Assembly: GCA_964444885.1 (NCBI GenBank)
Contig: CAYUIZ010000009.1
Span: 1 to 50,980, forward strand
DNA length: 50,980 bases
From: CAYRGQ01 sp964444885
GTDB taxonomy: Bacteria > Bacteroidota > Bacteroidia > Sphingobacteriales > Sphingobacteriaceae
Reading direction: 5' to 3'
Part shown: positions 32,886-42,873 of the stretch, piece after piece
How the letters are laid out: each line of letters starts with the position of its first letter
Numbering within the stretch: the stretch's first letter is position 1
Program-made: the position numbers and the translations under genes
The notes under the pieces: generated by a model
The model's input: only the letters and a program-made list of their open reading frames with translations
Database searches by the model: none
Told to the model about the DNA's origin: nothing

Positions 32886-34283
32886 CTACTGATACCCCAA
32901 TAACCGGAGGACTTGCTTGCTGTTCTGTTCTTCGCCGAATACCTCAAAATTGAACGTTTCGTCGCGGTTTCTACGTATCAAGACATGCTTGGGCGAGGGC
33001 AGCAGGCAGTGGTGTATGCCGCCGTAGCCGCTCAGGACCTCCTGATAGGCACCCGTATGGAAGAACCCGAGGTATTGCAGTTTGCGGGTTTTCGGCATAA
33101 ATACGCTGTTGATATGCGCCTCTTGACTGTAGTAGTCCTGCCCGTCGCAGGTGATGCCACCTAGGTTGACGCGCTCGTATTCCGAATCCCAGTTGTTGAC
33201 AGGCAATAGGATATACTTTTGGTTCAGCGCCCAAACGTCCGGCAGGTTGGTGATGAAAGATCCATCCAGCATCAGCCATTTTTCGCGGTCGTTTTGCTGT
33301 TTGCGGCCGATGACTTTGTACAAAATACCGGACGCTTCCGCGACCGTGTATTTCCCAAATTCGGTAATGATATCCGGTTCCATCACGTCGTGCACCGCGC
33401 AGATTTGCTTAATCCGGTTGACGATCTCGTTGACCATGTATTCGTAGTCGAAGTCATGCACCAGCGAATCCTTGAACGGCATCCCCCCGCCGATATCGAG
33501 CGTGTCGAGGTCTGGATTGATTTTTTTGAATTTGCAGTACAGCGTGACGTATTTCTCGAGCTCCGTCCAATAGTAAGGAGTATCCGAAATGCCGGAATTG
33601 ATAAAAAAATGCAGCAGCTTGACCCTAAAGTTAGGGTTGGGTACGATTTTGTTGTTGTAAAAATCGAGGATATCTTCCAGACGGATGCCCAATCGCGATG
33701 TATAGAACGGCGACTCCGGCTGTTCTTCCGCAGCAATACGAATGCCCAGGTTGCAGGGTTCGTCCAGCTCAATTTCATCATCGTACAGGTTAAATTCCTC
33801 TTTATTATCCAGCACGGGGACGATGTTTTTAAATCCATCGTGCAGCATATCGATGATATACTGCTTGTATTGGTACGTTTTAAAACCGTTGCATATCACG
33901 GTGATTTCCTTATCCACCACGCCTTTTTTCTCGAGTGCATCGATCATCGGCATGTCAAAAGCGGATGACGTCTCCAAGTGGATGTCATTTTTAAGGGCTT
34001 CCTCCACCACATGCTTGAAATGCGAGCTCTTCGTGCAATAACAGTACTTGTAGCTGCCGCGGTAGTTGTGCTTCAGTATAGCGGTTTGGAACAGAATCTT
34101 AGCCTGTTGTATTTTCTTGCTGATAATGGGGAGGTAGGTGAACCGCAACGGCGTACCATACGTTTCAATCATCTCCATTAAATTCAGGTCGTGGAAGTAC
34201 AGCTCGTCGTCGATGATGTCAAACCCATCCTGGGGGAAACCTACGCTGAGGTCAAGGAATTCCTGGTAGCTCTGCATTTTCAA
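32886..34283 (-). CDS. speA: Arginine decarboxylase (PLP fold III), Bacteroidota type
   Basis: The 465-residue enzyme makes agmatine from arginine for polyamine synthesis. The N-terminal TIM barrel has the PLP lysine in YCYCTKSSHF (Lys85). Further motifs are LETSSAFD, VICNGFK, LDIGGGMPF and ITEFGKYTVAEA. The shorter length compared with proteobacterial SpeA (about 630) is normal for this phylum. The start may be ATG 34283 or, two codons later, ATG 34277. Its promoter could use the minus-strand -7 element TATCTTTG at 34452-34459. It ends 23 bases before purM. Confidence 0.88.
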   Translation of the reverse strand: MKMQSYQEFLDLSVGFPQDGFDIIDDELYFHDLNLMEMIETYGTPLRFTYLPIISKKIQQAKILFQTAILKHNYRGSYKYCYCTKSSHFKHVVEEALKNDIHLETSSAFDMPMIDALEKKGVVDKEITVICNGFKTYQYKQYIIDMLHDGFKNIVPVLDNKEEFNLYDDEIELDEPCNLGIRIAAEEQPESPFYTSRLGIRLEDILDFYNNKIVPNPNFRVKLLHFFINSGISDTPYYWTELEKYVTLYCKFKKINPDLDTLDIGGGMPFKDSLVHDFDYEYMVNEIVNRIKQICAVHDVMEPDIITEFGKYTVAEASGILYKVIGRKQQNDREKWLMLDGSFITNLPDVWALNQKYILLPVNNWDSEYERVNLGGITCDGQDYYSQEAHINSVFMPKTRKLQYLGFFHTGAYQEVLSGYGGIHHCLLPSPKHVLIRRNRDETFNFEVFGEEQNSKQVLRLLGYQ

Positions 34284-34451
34284 TTTCTCAGTGTCTCTTA
34301 TTTACGGTAAACCAAATACGTTGCAAGTTGTTCGTTGCATGGGCGGGCAAAATGTGCCCTTGGAATGGCTGCAGCTAGGCGAGCAATCCCTCCGCCATCA
34401 TCTTTCAATAAATTAACACTTGTGAAAAACACTGTGTTTCTATAAGTTTGG

Positions 34452-34459
34452 CAAAGATA
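34452..34459 (-). promoter_or_regulatory. Candidate -7 element of speA
   Basis: The minus strand reads TATCTTTG, about 170 bases upstream of the speA ATG. No clear -33 TTTG at the usual distance. It overlaps the region of the divergent argS promoter candidates (TAAGTTTG at 34443-34450 and TAGCTTTG at 34520-34527 on the plus strand). Confidence 0.4.
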
Positions 34460-34519
34460 TGTTTTCGGCATGAGATTGTATAGGTGTCGTACTTTTTTTA
34501 CGGTTTACTGTTTATTCAA

Positions 34520-34527
34520 TAGCTTTG
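34520..34527 (+). promoter_or_regulatory. Candidate -7 element of argS
   Basis: TAGCTTTG matches TAnnTTTG and is 41 bases before the argS ATG, with TTTT at the -33 position 20 bases upstream. A second candidate, TAAGTTTG at 34443-34450, has CTTG 20 bases upstream. Confidence 0.5.
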
Positions 34528-34568
34528 CCCGCGCTAGGCGAATGGCCTAGGGTCTTTAACAGAAATAA

Positions 34569-36353
34569 ATGGCGACTGAAATAGAAAAGAAACTTGCTGG
34601 GTGCGTGCTTGATGCCGTGAAAGAGTTGTACGGCGCGGAACTGCCCAAAAATCAACTGACATTCCAAGAAACAAGGAAAGAATTCGAAGGCCAGCTTACG
34701 TTGGTCACTTTCCCCATTACGCGCTTCTCGCGCAAGTCGCCCGAGCAGACTGGGGAGGAAATCGGCGCGTTCCTCCACGAGCGCCTCGCCGAGATTGTAG
34801 CCTTTAACGTCATTAAGGGATTTCTCAACATCAGTTTTTCCGTGCAATATTGGATTGATTTGCTTGCCGATGAGATCCTGGCCGATGATTTCGCCCGCTT
34901 TCCGGCCAAAGGCAAGAAAGTGATGGTCGAATACTCATCACCGAACACCAACAAACCGTTGCACCTCGGCCATATCCGCAACAACCTGTTGGGCTATTCC
35001 GTCGCGGAGATCCTCAAAGCCAACGGATACGAAGTTACCAAGGCTAACCTAGTCAACGACCGCGGCATACACATCTGCAAGTCTATGCTGGCGTGGCAGC
35101 GTTGGGCGGGTGGGGAGACACCCGAAAGCAGCGGTCTGAAGGGTGATCATTTAGTTGGCAAATACTACGTGGTTTTTGATAAAGCGTATAAGCAGGAAAT
35201 CGACGAGCTCAAAGCCCAGGGCCTGAGTGAGGAGGAGGCGAAGAAAAACGCCCCGCTGATCAAAGAAGCACAAGCCATGCTGCAACGCTGGGAGGCGGGC
35301 GACCGCCAAGTAAGGGAGCTTTGGCAAACCATGAATGGCTGGGTCTATCAAGGTTTTGACCAAACGTATCAGCGTTTAGGCGTGGATTTTGATAAATACT
35401 ATTACGAATCCGACACCTACCTCCTGGGCAAGGACCTGATTCAGGAAGGGCTTGACTCGGGCGTGTTTTTCCGCAAGGAAGACAACTCGGTATGGATCGA
35501 CCTGACCGCGGAAGGGTTGGACGAGAAACTGGTGCTGCGCGGCGATGGAACGGCGGTTTACATGACGCAAGACCTGGGCACGGCACAGCTGAAGCACGAT
35601 GAGTTCGACACTGATCAGTCCATGTACGTCGTGGGAAACGAACAGGACTATCATTTCAAGGTGTTGTTTCTGATCTTGAAGAAGCTCGGCAGGCCGTGGG
35701 CAGAAGGGCTTTTCCATCTGTCGTATGGCATGGTGGATTTGCCGTCAGGCAAAATGAAGTCCCGAGAGGGTACCGTTGTAGACGCGGACGACTTGATGGA
35801 CGAAATGTATAATACCGCCAAGGCACGGACCGAAGAGCTCGGCAAGACAGGCGGGCTGCCGGATGCGGAGAAGGAAAATTTATACAGGATGATCGGTATG
35901 GGCGCCCTCAAGTATTTCCTACTGAAGGTCGAACCCAAAAAGCGATTGCTCTTCGATCCGAATGAGTCGATCGATTTTCAGGGCCATACCGGACCGTTTA
36001 TCCAGTACACGCACGCTCGCATACAGTCCGTGCTGGCCAAAGGAGCTTTCGCCGATAGCAGGCCGCTTGCAAAGCCGGCCGGCTTGGGTATCCACGAGCA
36101 GGAGCTGATCAAGGAGCTGGGCAAGTTTCCGTCCGTGATTGAGGCTGCGGCCCAGGCATTCAGCCCGGCGCATATCGCCAATTACGTATACGAGCTGGCC
36201 AAGCTATACAATAAATTCTACCACGAAGAGGCAATCCTGAAAGCGACCGACGAGACGACGAGGGATTTCAGGCTTCACCTATCGAAAGTGACGGCATCGG
36301 TTATTGCCCGAGGCATGCGTCTCCTTGGCATAGCCGTGCCGGATCGTATGTAG
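34569..36353 (+). CDS. argS: Arginyl-tRNA synthetase
   Basis: The 594-residue class I synthetase charges tRNA-Arg. The N-terminal Add-1 domain (1-110) precedes the active site with SSPNTNKPLHLGHIRNNL (HLGH at 132-135) and the later KMKSREG, which replaces KMSKS. The C-terminal anticodon-binding DALR domain ends the protein. Length is normal. The gene is followed after 31 bases by an NtrC-type regulator gene. Confidence 0.97.
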   Translation: MATEIEKKLAGCVLDAVKELYGAELPKNQLTFQETRKEFEGQLTLVTFPITRFSRKSPEQTGEEIGAFLHERLAEIVAFNVIKGFLNISFSVQYWIDLLADEILADDFARFPAKGKKVMVEYSSPNTNKPLHLGHIRNNLLGYSVAEILKANGYEVTKANLVNDRGIHICKSMLAWQRWAGGETPESSGLKGDHLVGKYYVVFDKAYKQEIDELKAQGLSEEEAKKNAPLIKEAQAMLQRWEAGDRQVRELWQTMNGWVYQGFDQTYQRLGVDFDKYYYESDTYLLGKDLIQEGLDSGVFFRKEDNSVWIDLTAEGLDEKLVLRGDGTAVYMTQDLGTAQLKHDEFDTDQSMYVVGNEQDYHFKVLFLILKKLGRPWAEGLFHLSYGMVDLPSGKMKSREGTVVDADDLMDEMYNTAKARTEELGKTGGLPDAEKENLYRMIGMGALKYFLLKVEPKKRLLFDPNESIDFQGHTGPFIQYTHARIQSVLAKGAFADSRPLAKPAGLGIHEQELIKELGKFPSVIEAAAQAFSPAHIANYVYELAKLYNKFYHEEAILKATDETTRDFRLHLSKVTASVIARGMRLLGIAVPDRM

Positions 36354-36384
36354 CAGAAAAAAAAACAGTATACATTATAAGTTT

Positions 36385-37758
36385 ATGGCACAGATATTAT
36401 TGGTCGAAGACGACAATACGTTTGCCATGATCCTGGAGGGCTTTCTCAAGAAGAGGTCTTTTGGGGTCGAAGTGAAATACAGCGTGAAAGGCGGTGTGGA
36501 AGCTTTGCGCAGCGGGTCTTTTGATCTGTTGCTGCTCGACTACCGCCTGGGCGACGGCACGGGCATGGATGTCTTGGAAGCGATGCGTACCGACGCAATC
36601 CAGATTCCCGTCATCATCATGACGAGCTTTAACGACGTCCGTACGGCCGTAAAGGCCATCCGCCAAGGGGTGTTTGATTACATTACCAAGCCCGTTAATC
36701 CCGACGAACTGTTGATGGTTGTCAATGAAGCACTGGCGAGCGATCCCACCCAAACCGATACCAAACCCCGGTCGCGGACGGTCGCTAGAGCGGTATCTGG
36801 CGACGAATACGTCGAGGGGAACAGCCCCGTCGCGCGGAAAATGCAGGAATATGTCTCCCTTGTGGCACCTACGGACATGACGGTGCTGATTCGCGGCGAA
36901 AGCGGCACAGGCAAAGAGTACGTGGCCCGCTCGATCCACAAGCAAAGCAATCGGGCCGATAAGCCTTTTATTTCCATCGACTGCGGTACGCTGTCCAAGG
37001 AGCTGGCTGCCAGCGAACTGTTCGGCCATATCAAAGGGTCGTTTACAGGCGCTTTGCAGGACAAGGCCGGACAGTTTATCGACGCTTCCGGAGGTACGCT
37101 ATTTTTGGACGAGGTAGGCAATCTGTCGTACGACGTGCAAGTCAAGCTACTCCGCGCATTGCAGGAAAAGGTGATCCAACCGGTAGGGGCTAACAAAACC
37201 GTGAAGGTAGACGTGCGCGTACTAGCAGCTACCAATGACGATTTGCCGCAGTCGGTGAGCGACGGCCATTTTCGGGAAGACTTATACCACCGCATCAACG
37301 AGTTTGAGATTATGGTGCCAGCGTTGCGCGACAGAAGGGACGACTTTTGGGTGTTTTGCCAAGTGTTTATTGAAGCGGCTAATGCAGAGCTTGGGCGCAA
37401 TGTCCAGCGGCTTTCGCCCGAGGTGGAACAGATATTCAAAACCTACGATTGGCCCGGCAACCTCCGTGAGTTGAAAAACGTGGTCAAGCGCATGGTGCTG
37501 CTCACGCCTTCGGATACCGTCGACGTGTCCGCGCTGCCGGAAGACATGGTCACCTCCATCGCGGACACGAAAAACCATCCCCCGGTCGTGGCCGACGGCA
37601 ATCCCGATCTCAAACTCCATAGCGAGGCACACGAACGCCAATTGATACTCGACGTACTCCAAAAAACGAAGTACAATAAAAGTAAGGCAGCGCAGATGCT
37701 CAACATCGACCGAAAAACACTGTACAACAAGATCGAAAAGTACGGCATAGAGCTTTGA
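36385..37758 (+). CDS. NtrC-family sigma-54-dependent response regulator
   Basis: The 457-residue product has a receiver (1-115; Asp52 in LLLLDYRLGDG), an AAA+ sigma-54 interaction domain (about 140-375; Walker A GESGTGKE at 171-178, Walker B GGTLFLDEVGNL) and a C-terminal Fis-type helix-turn-helix (about 415-455, NKSKAAQMLNIDRKTLYNKI). The L1 loop reads GSFTGA (218-223) instead of GAFTGA; such substitutions occur in natural activators, so loss of sigma-54 contact is not certain. No partner kinase is adjacent. Genes it controls are not known; hsp20 in this window has a sigma-54-like promoter. Confidence 0.92.
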   Translation: MAQILLVEDDNTFAMILEGFLKKRSFGVEVKYSVKGGVEALRSGSFDLLLLDYRLGDGTGMDVLEAMRTDAIQIPVIIMTSFNDVRTAVKAIRQGVFDYITKPVNPDELLMVVNEALASDPTQTDTKPRSRTVARAVSGDEYVEGNSPVARKMQEYVSLVAPTDMTVLIRGESGTGKEYVARSIHKQSNRADKPFISIDCGTLSKELAASELFGHIKGSFTGALQDKAGQFIDASGGTLFLDEVGNLSYDVQVKLLRALQEKVIQPVGANKTVKVDVRVLAATNDDLPQSVSDGHFREDLYHRINEFEIMVPALRDRRDDFWVFCQVFIEAANAELGRNVQRLSPEVEQIFKTYDWPGNLRELKNVVKRMVLLTPSDTVDVSALPEDMVTSIADTKNHPPVVADGNPDLKLHSEAHERQLILDVLQKTKYNKSKAAQMLNIDRKTLYNKIEKYGIEL

Positions 37759-38067
37759 CAACGCGAAAATCCCCGGGTTTCCAGTCCGTTCGCGCTTGGC
37801 GTTTGTGTAGCAGACGCCATGTTAAAGCCGTATGGTGCTGCCGTTAATGTATTCTCCAATAGCGGTCGTACGCCAATCTGCATGGTTATTTTTCAATATT
37901 TTTATCAGAATTTCCAATACACTGTAAATCATTTAACGATTTAAGTATATTTTTGTGAAAATGTTTAAAATTAATAGATGAAATTACTAATTTTGCGACT
38001 TATAAAAAGACGGTGTGGTTGGGAAGGGTAGATCGGTAATTTCATTCATTCAGTTTTCTTACACAAT
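37759..38067. other. Intergenic region upstream of serC
   Basis: This 309-base region has no open frame of note. The first 120 bases are GC-rich without obvious structure. The second half is A/T-rich with two matches to TAnnTTTG on the plus strand, TATTTTTG (37948-37955) and TAATTTTG (37988-37995), 112 and 72 bases before the serC ATG. No clear terminator for the NtrC-type gene is seen. Confidence 0.45.
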
Positions 38068-39144
38068 ATGAAACATAATTTTGGTGCAGGTCCCTGCATT
38101 TTGCCACAGGAAGTTTTCCGCCAAGCGGCTGAAGCGGTATTGGATTTCGACGGAACAGGCTTGTCTATCCTGGAAGTCTCGCACCGTTCAAAAGAGTTTG
38201 AGGCGGTCGTAGAGGAATTAGAAGCGCTGGTGCGCGAGCTTCTCGGCGTGCCCGCGGGCTATTCAGTCTTTTTTGTGCAGGGTGGGGCAAGCACGCAGTT
38301 TGCGATGGCGCCGCTCAACTTGTTGCCGGAGGATGGCAAAGCCGCATACCTGGATACGGGTACATGGGCCATCAAAGCCATTAAAGAAGCCCAGCGCATT
38401 GGCCAGGTAGAGGTGCTGGCATCTGGCGCAGCGGGCAACTATACGGCGATCCCGACGGAATACACCATACCGGCTGATGCAGCCTATTTCCATATTACTT
38501 CAAACAACACGATTTTCGGAACCGAGTTTGCCGAGTTCCCGGCATCGCCCGTGCCGTTGGTGTCCGATATGTCTTCGGATATTTTCAGCCGGGAGATCAA
38601 CGTGGCAGACTTCGGGTTGATTTATGCGGGCGCCCAGAAGAACATGGGGCCAGCCGGTGCCGCATTGATTATCGTGCGGGACGACCTGATCGGGAAGAGC
38701 GGACGCCGCCTGCCTGCGATATTCGATTACAAATCCCACGCCGATGCACGGTCGATGTACCACACGCCACCCGTATACACGCTTTATGTGTCGATGTTAA
38801 ACATGCGTTGGTTGAAGGCGCGCGGAGGCGTAGGCGTTATCGAACAGGAGAACATCATCAAGGCGCGGACGCTCTACGAAGAGATTGACCGAAACACCAT
38901 TTTCCGAGGTACTGCCGACGTAGCAGACCGAAGCCGGATGAACGTCACGTTCGTCACCGAAGACGCTGCCCACGAAGCACCTTTCCTCGAATTGGCGAAA
39001 ACGCGTGGCCTGGTGGGCCTCAAAGGGCACCGCAGTGTAGGCGGCTACCGCGCGTCGATATACAACGCAATGACTATCAGTAGTGTGAATGTGTTGGTTG
39101 ACACGATGCAAGAGTTTGAGGAGAAAATAAAAAAAGGAATATAA
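38068..39144 (+). CDS. serC: Phosphoserine aminotransferase
   Basis: The 358-residue PLP enzyme converts 3-phosphohydroxypyruvate and glutamate to phosphoserine. It begins NFGAGPCILPQEV, as SerC does, and contains SHRSKEFE, FVQGGAS and the PLP lysine in YAGAQKNMGPAG (Lys191). The C-terminal GLKGHRSVGGYRASIYNAM is also typical. serA, the preceding step of the pathway, follows 68 bases downstream. Confidence 0.96.
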   Translation: MKHNFGAGPCILPQEVFRQAAEAVLDFDGTGLSILEVSHRSKEFEAVVEELEALVRELLGVPAGYSVFFVQGGASTQFAMAPLNLLPEDGKAAYLDTGTWAIKAIKEAQRIGQVEVLASGAAGNYTAIPTEYTIPADAAYFHITSNNTIFGTEFAEFPASPVPLVSDMSSDIFSREINVADFGLIYAGAQKNMGPAGAALIIVRDDLIGKSGRRLPAIFDYKSHADARSMYHTPPVYTLYVSMLNMRWLKARGGVGVIEQENIIKARTLYEEIDRNTIFRGTADVADRSRMNVTFVTEDAAHEAPFLELAKTRGLVGLKGHRSVGGYRASIYNAMTISSVNVLVDTMQEFEEKIKKGI

Positions 39145-39212
39145 ACAGTAAAATATGCCGATGGGCGGGTAGACGCGATTATGCGCAGCTGCTGGCCATC
39201 AATAGAAACACC

Positions 39213-40160
39213 ATGAGGATTTTAGCAAATGACGGGATCGACCCCCGCGGAAAGCAATTATTGGAAGAAGCTGGTTTTATCGTTGATACGGACCATATCC
39301 CGCAGGCCGAACTGCCCGCGAGGCTGCCTGAATACGACGCGATAACCGTGCGTAGTGCCACTAAGGTGCGGCAGGAACTGATCGATGCGTGCCCCAACCT
39401 GAAGCTGATCGGACGCGGTGGGGTAGGGATGGACAATATCGACGTGGAGTATGCGCGCGCCAAAGGAATTGCCGTGGTAAACACGCCGGCCGCATCGTCG
39501 TTGTCCGTCGCAGAACTGGTTTTCGCGCACTTATTGAGTGGTGTTCGCTTTTTGCACGATTCGCATCGCCGTATGGGTACGGAGGGATCCACCAATTTTG
39601 GAGGACTCAAAAAAGCGTACGCGAAGGGCATCGAGCTCCGGGGCAAGACCCTAGGCGTGGTCGGCTTCGGCCGTATCGGTCGCGAAACCGCGAAAGTAGC
39701 ACTGGGCTTGGGCATGGACGTAATTGTGAGCGACCTGTTTGAAGTGCCCCAAAAACTGACGCTTAACCTGTCTGGCGGCGTGTCCGTCGAAGTTCCCGTC
39801 AAACAAGTACAACTCGAAGAATTGCTGGCGAATTCCGACTTTATTTCTTTACACGTGCCCTACATCGACCAACCGATTATCGGAAAAAAACAATTTGAGC
39901 TACTGAAGGATGGAGTGGGAATCGTCAACGCTTCGCGTGGCGGCATTATCGACGAACTGGCCTTGATCGACGCGCTGGACAACGGTAAGGTGGCCTTTGC
40001 CGGATTGGACGTCTATGACAATGAGCCCACACCACGGGTCGAGCTGTTAGAACATCCCAAGGTGTCGCTGACGCCGCATATTGGTGCGGCTACGTTGGAG
40101 GCGCAGGAGCGTATCGGCGAAGAGCTTGCCCAGCTGATTATTGAGAAATTAAGCACCTAG
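39213..40160 (+). CDS. serA: D-3-phosphoglycerate dehydrogenase, short form
   Basis: The 315-residue NAD-dependent 2-hydroxyacid dehydrogenase has the N-terminal catalytic part with TVRSATKV and IGRGGVGMDNID, the NAD-binding GFGRIGRE, NASRGGIIDE, and catalytic His289 in TPHIGAAT. It lacks the ACT and intervening regulatory domains, so it is unlikely to be inhibited by serine in the E. coli way. The position behind serC supports SerA over other family members. Confidence 0.92.
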   Translation: MRILANDGIDPRGKQLLEEAGFIVDTDHIPQAELPARLPEYDAITVRSATKVRQELIDACPNLKLIGRGGVGMDNIDVEYARAKGIAVVNTPAASSLSVAELVFAHLLSGVRFLHDSHRRMGTEGSTNFGGLKKAYAKGIELRGKTLGVVGFGRIGRETAKVALGLGMDVIVSDLFEVPQKLTLNLSGGVSVEVPVKQVQLEELLANSDFISLHVPYIDQPIIGKKQFELLKDGVGIVNASRGGIIDELALIDALDNGKVAFAGLDVYDNEPTPRVELLEHPKVSLTPHIGAATLEAQERIGEELAQLIIEKLST

Positions 40161-40222
40161 CACTGGGTCGCGCTAGCCATATCGGTCTCGCAAACTAAGG
40201 GTCGAAACCCGCCTGCTTTTTT

Positions 40223-40230
40223 TATCTTTG
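40223..40230 (+). promoter_or_regulatory. Candidate -7 element of lysC
   Basis: TATCTTTG matches TAnnTTTG and lies 70 bases upstream of the lysC ATG, following a T run that ends a small GGGT-CGAA-ACCC hairpin which might terminate serA. No convincing -33 TTTG at 19-21 bases. Confidence 0.5.
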
Positions 40231-40300
40231 CATCGCTTATCCAGGGGTGCAGGCCCACTAGGCATGCTTATCGCCATCACATATTGAACAACAGATTCGG

Positions 40301-41614
40301 ATGAAAATACTGAAATTTGGAGGTACCTCCGTAGGGAGTGCGGATCGCATAAAATCACTGCTCCACATCATCAATCCAGAAGAACGGCAAATCGTTGTTC
40401 TTTCTGCTGTGTCGGGCACGACAAACGCCCTTGTTGAAATTTCCCGTGCGTATACGGACGGCGATAAAAAGCAGGCGGGGAAGCTTATATCCGAACTGTA
40501 TGATAAGTACATGGTGCTCATTCGCGAACTGTTCAGCACGGACGAGGGGCGGCAGAATGGACAGGGGCTAATCGATTACCACTTCGAGTTGATTCGGTCT
40601 TTTGCCAACCAGAACTTTACGTCTGCGGAGGAAAAGATCATCCTGGCGCAGGGCGAACTCATCTCCACCACGCTGTTTCATTTCCACCTCACGGAGATCG
40701 GAATCCGCTCGAAGTTGTTGCCAGCGTTGGATTTTATGCGGATTGACGACGACAACGAGCCTCGTATCGACTACATCCGCGAACACCTGGGCGAGTTGCT
40801 GACCCAATCAAGCGACCACAATTTCTTCATTACGCAGGGATACATCTGCCGCAATACCTTTGGCGACATTGATAATCTCCGCCGAGGCGGAAGCGATTAC
40901 ACGGCATCGCTGGTAGGCGCGGCCATTCAGGCGGATGAGATTCAGATCTGGACCGACATTGACGGTATGCACAACAATGACCCCCGTCTCGTCAACGGCA
41001 CGAAGCCGATTTCGCACCTGAGTTTTGATGAAGCGGCCGAGCTGGCCTACTTCGGCGCTAAAATACTGCATCCGCAGTGCGTTTTTCCGGCGCAGCGCTA
41101 TAATGTGCCGGTACGCATCCTCAATACGATGGCGCCCGACGCTCCCGGTACGCTCATCAGTCAGGACGTGCTCACTAAGAATACCGTCACCTCCATAGCG
41201 GCAAAGGATGGTATCATCGCTATTCGCGTACATTCGTCACGTATGTTGCTGGCTTACGGGTTTTTGCGGCGGGTATTTGAAGTTTTTGAGCGCTACAAGA
41301 CACCGATTGACATGATTACGACATCGGAAGTAGCCGTATCGTTGACGATCGAGGACGCGAAGCATTTAGCGGACATCGAACGTGAACTGCAGGACTTCGG
41401 CCGCGTGGATATCGACCGCGACCAATCCATCGTGTGTGTGGTGGGCGACTTCGACCAGGAGGGACATGGGTACGTTGCACGGGTATTGGATGCCGTAAAG
41501 CATTTGCCGATACGGATGGTATCGTACGGAGGCAGCGACCACAACATCACCTTGTTGGTTCGCACCTCGGACAAGGTGGAAACACTTCGTTCGTTGCATA
41601 ACCGTCTTTTTTAA
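40301..41614 (+). CDS. lysC: Aspartate kinase (monofunctional, ACT domains)
   Basis: The 437-residue product catalyses the first step of lysine/threonine/methionine and diaminopimelate synthesis. The kinase domain opens MKILKFGGTSVGS and has GSDYTASLVGAAI and TDIDGMHNNDPR. About 150 C-terminal residues form two ACT-type domains (ITTSEVAVSLTI and VCVVGDF) for feedback inhibition. Unlike ThrA it has no homoserine dehydrogenase. lysA follows 18 bases downstream, implying use for lysine and peptidoglycan. Confidence 0.94.
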   Translation: MKILKFGGTSVGSADRIKSLLHIINPEERQIVVLSAVSGTTNALVEISRAYTDGDKKQAGKLISELYDKYMVLIRELFSTDEGRQNGQGLIDYHFELIRSFANQNFTSAEEKIILAQGELISTTLFHFHLTEIGIRSKLLPALDFMRIDDDNEPRIDYIREHLGELLTQSSDHNFFITQGYICRNTFGDIDNLRRGGSDYTASLVGAAIQADEIQIWTDIDGMHNNDPRLVNGTKPISHLSFDEAAELAYFGAKILHPQCVFPAQRYNVPVRILNTMAPDAPGTLISQDVLTKNTVTSIAAKDGIIAIRVHSSRMLLAYGFLRRVFEVFERYKTPIDMITTSEVAVSLTIEDAKHLADIERELQDFGRVDIDRDQSIVCVVGDFDQEGHGYVARVLDAVKHLPIRMVSYGGSDHNITLLVRTSDKVETLRSLHNRLF

Positions 41615-41632
41615 TATTTGAACTCAATCGCC

Positions 41633-42805
41633 ATGTTTGACGCTACACTTGTTTCGTCGTTTTCGGATAAGGAGACACCTTTTTACTACTACGATTTGGG
41701 CTTGTTGCAACGCACGCTGGACGAAGCGAAACGGGTGTCATCGGTTTATGGCTTCCATGTGCATTACGCGCTGAAAGCCAATTTCAATGCGCGTGTATTG
41801 GACGCCGTACAAGGGGTCGGCTTTGGTGCCGACTGTGTAAGCGGCAATGAAGTACGCGCAGCTGTTGACGCCGGATTCCCATCCGAACAAATTGTTTTTG
41901 CTGGGGTCGGCAAGGCAGACAAAGAGATAATTTACGCGCTTGAGCACGACATATTCGCTTTTAATGTCGAATCCATTGAAGAGTTGCACGTCATTGACGA
42001 GCTGGCCGCTTCGCTGGGTAAAAAAGCGAATGTTGCGCTGCGGATCAACCCCAACGTGGATGCGCAGACGCACCAATACATTACCACCGGTCTTGACGAA
42101 AACAAGTTTGGGATTGCCCATTGGCAACTGAACGACACCATCGAGGCCCTGCAGCAATGCCCGAACCTGCATTTGGTGGGTATTCACTTCCATATCGGTT
42201 CTCAGATTGTTGATCTCAACGTGTTTAAAAGCTTGTGCGTCAAAGTCAATGAGCTGAATACGTGGTTTGACGAACGCGGGCACCGCCTTCGCGTACTGAA
42301 TGTAGGCGGTGGGCTAGGCGTGGATTACCACAACCCCGACACCAACAGCATTCCCGATTTTGAAGGCTACTTCGGTGTATTTGATAAGTTTCTCGAGCGC
42401 AAGCCCGGACAAGAAGTTCACTTCGAGTTAGGAAGGGCACTGGTGTCCCAGTGCGGTAGCCTGGTCAGCCGGGTACTCTATGTGAAAAACGGCCTCAAAA
42501 AGAATTTCCTCATTCTGGACGCAGGCATGACCGAATTGATGCGTCCTGCGCTCTATCAAGCCTACCACAAGATCGAACGGCTGGGCGAGGTTCCCGCTGG
42601 GGGCGAGGATGGCTTCGTCAGTTATGATGTGGTCGGGCCCATCTGCGAAAGCAGCGATTGCTTTGGTAAGGAAGTAATGCTTCCTTCGTCGCGGCGCGGC
42701 GACTTGATCGCTATTCGTACCGCTGGTGCTTATGGCGAAGTGATGGCATCGCGCTATAACCTCCGCGAGGATATCCGCCACGTATATAGCGACGAACGCA
42801 AGTAG
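41633..42805 (+). CDS. lysA: Diaminopimelate decarboxylase
   Basis: The 390-residue PLP enzyme makes lysine from meso-diaminopimelate. It has the fold-III PLP site YALKANFN (Lys48), LGVDYHNP-like glycine-rich LNVGGGLGVDY, HFHIGSQI, ELGRALV and the C-terminal GPICESSDCFG with the active-site Cys contributed across the dimer. I start at ATG 41633 rather than at a TTG 15 bases earlier. It is co-transcribed with lysC. Confidence 0.94.
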   Translation: MFDATLVSSFSDKETPFYYYDLGLLQRTLDEAKRVSSVYGFHVHYALKANFNARVLDAVQGVGFGADCVSGNEVRAAVDAGFPSEQIVFAGVGKADKEIIYALEHDIFAFNVESIEELHVIDELAASLGKKANVALRINPNVDAQTHQYITTGLDENKFGIAHWQLNDTIEALQQCPNLHLVGIHFHIGSQIVDLNVFKSLCVKVNELNTWFDERGHRLRVLNVGGGLGVDYHNPDTNSIPDFEGYFGVFDKFLERKPGQEVHFELGRALVSQCGSLVSRVLYVKNGLKKNFLILDAGMTELMRPALYQAYHKIERLGEVPAGGEDGFVSYDVVGPICESSDCFGKEVMLPSSRRGDLIAIRTAGAYGEVMASRYNLREDIRHVYSDERK

Positions 42806-42873
42806 GGGACAGTCTGTCAGCCTCAAAGAGCCGCTTTACTCCTTCATCGCTTCATACACCGATAATTCAATAT

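Noticed and set aside
36385..37758. The NtrC-type regulator as inactive because of GSFTGA instead of GAFTGA
   Set aside because: The alanine-to-serine change is a mild substitution found in natural activators and all other motifs are intact.
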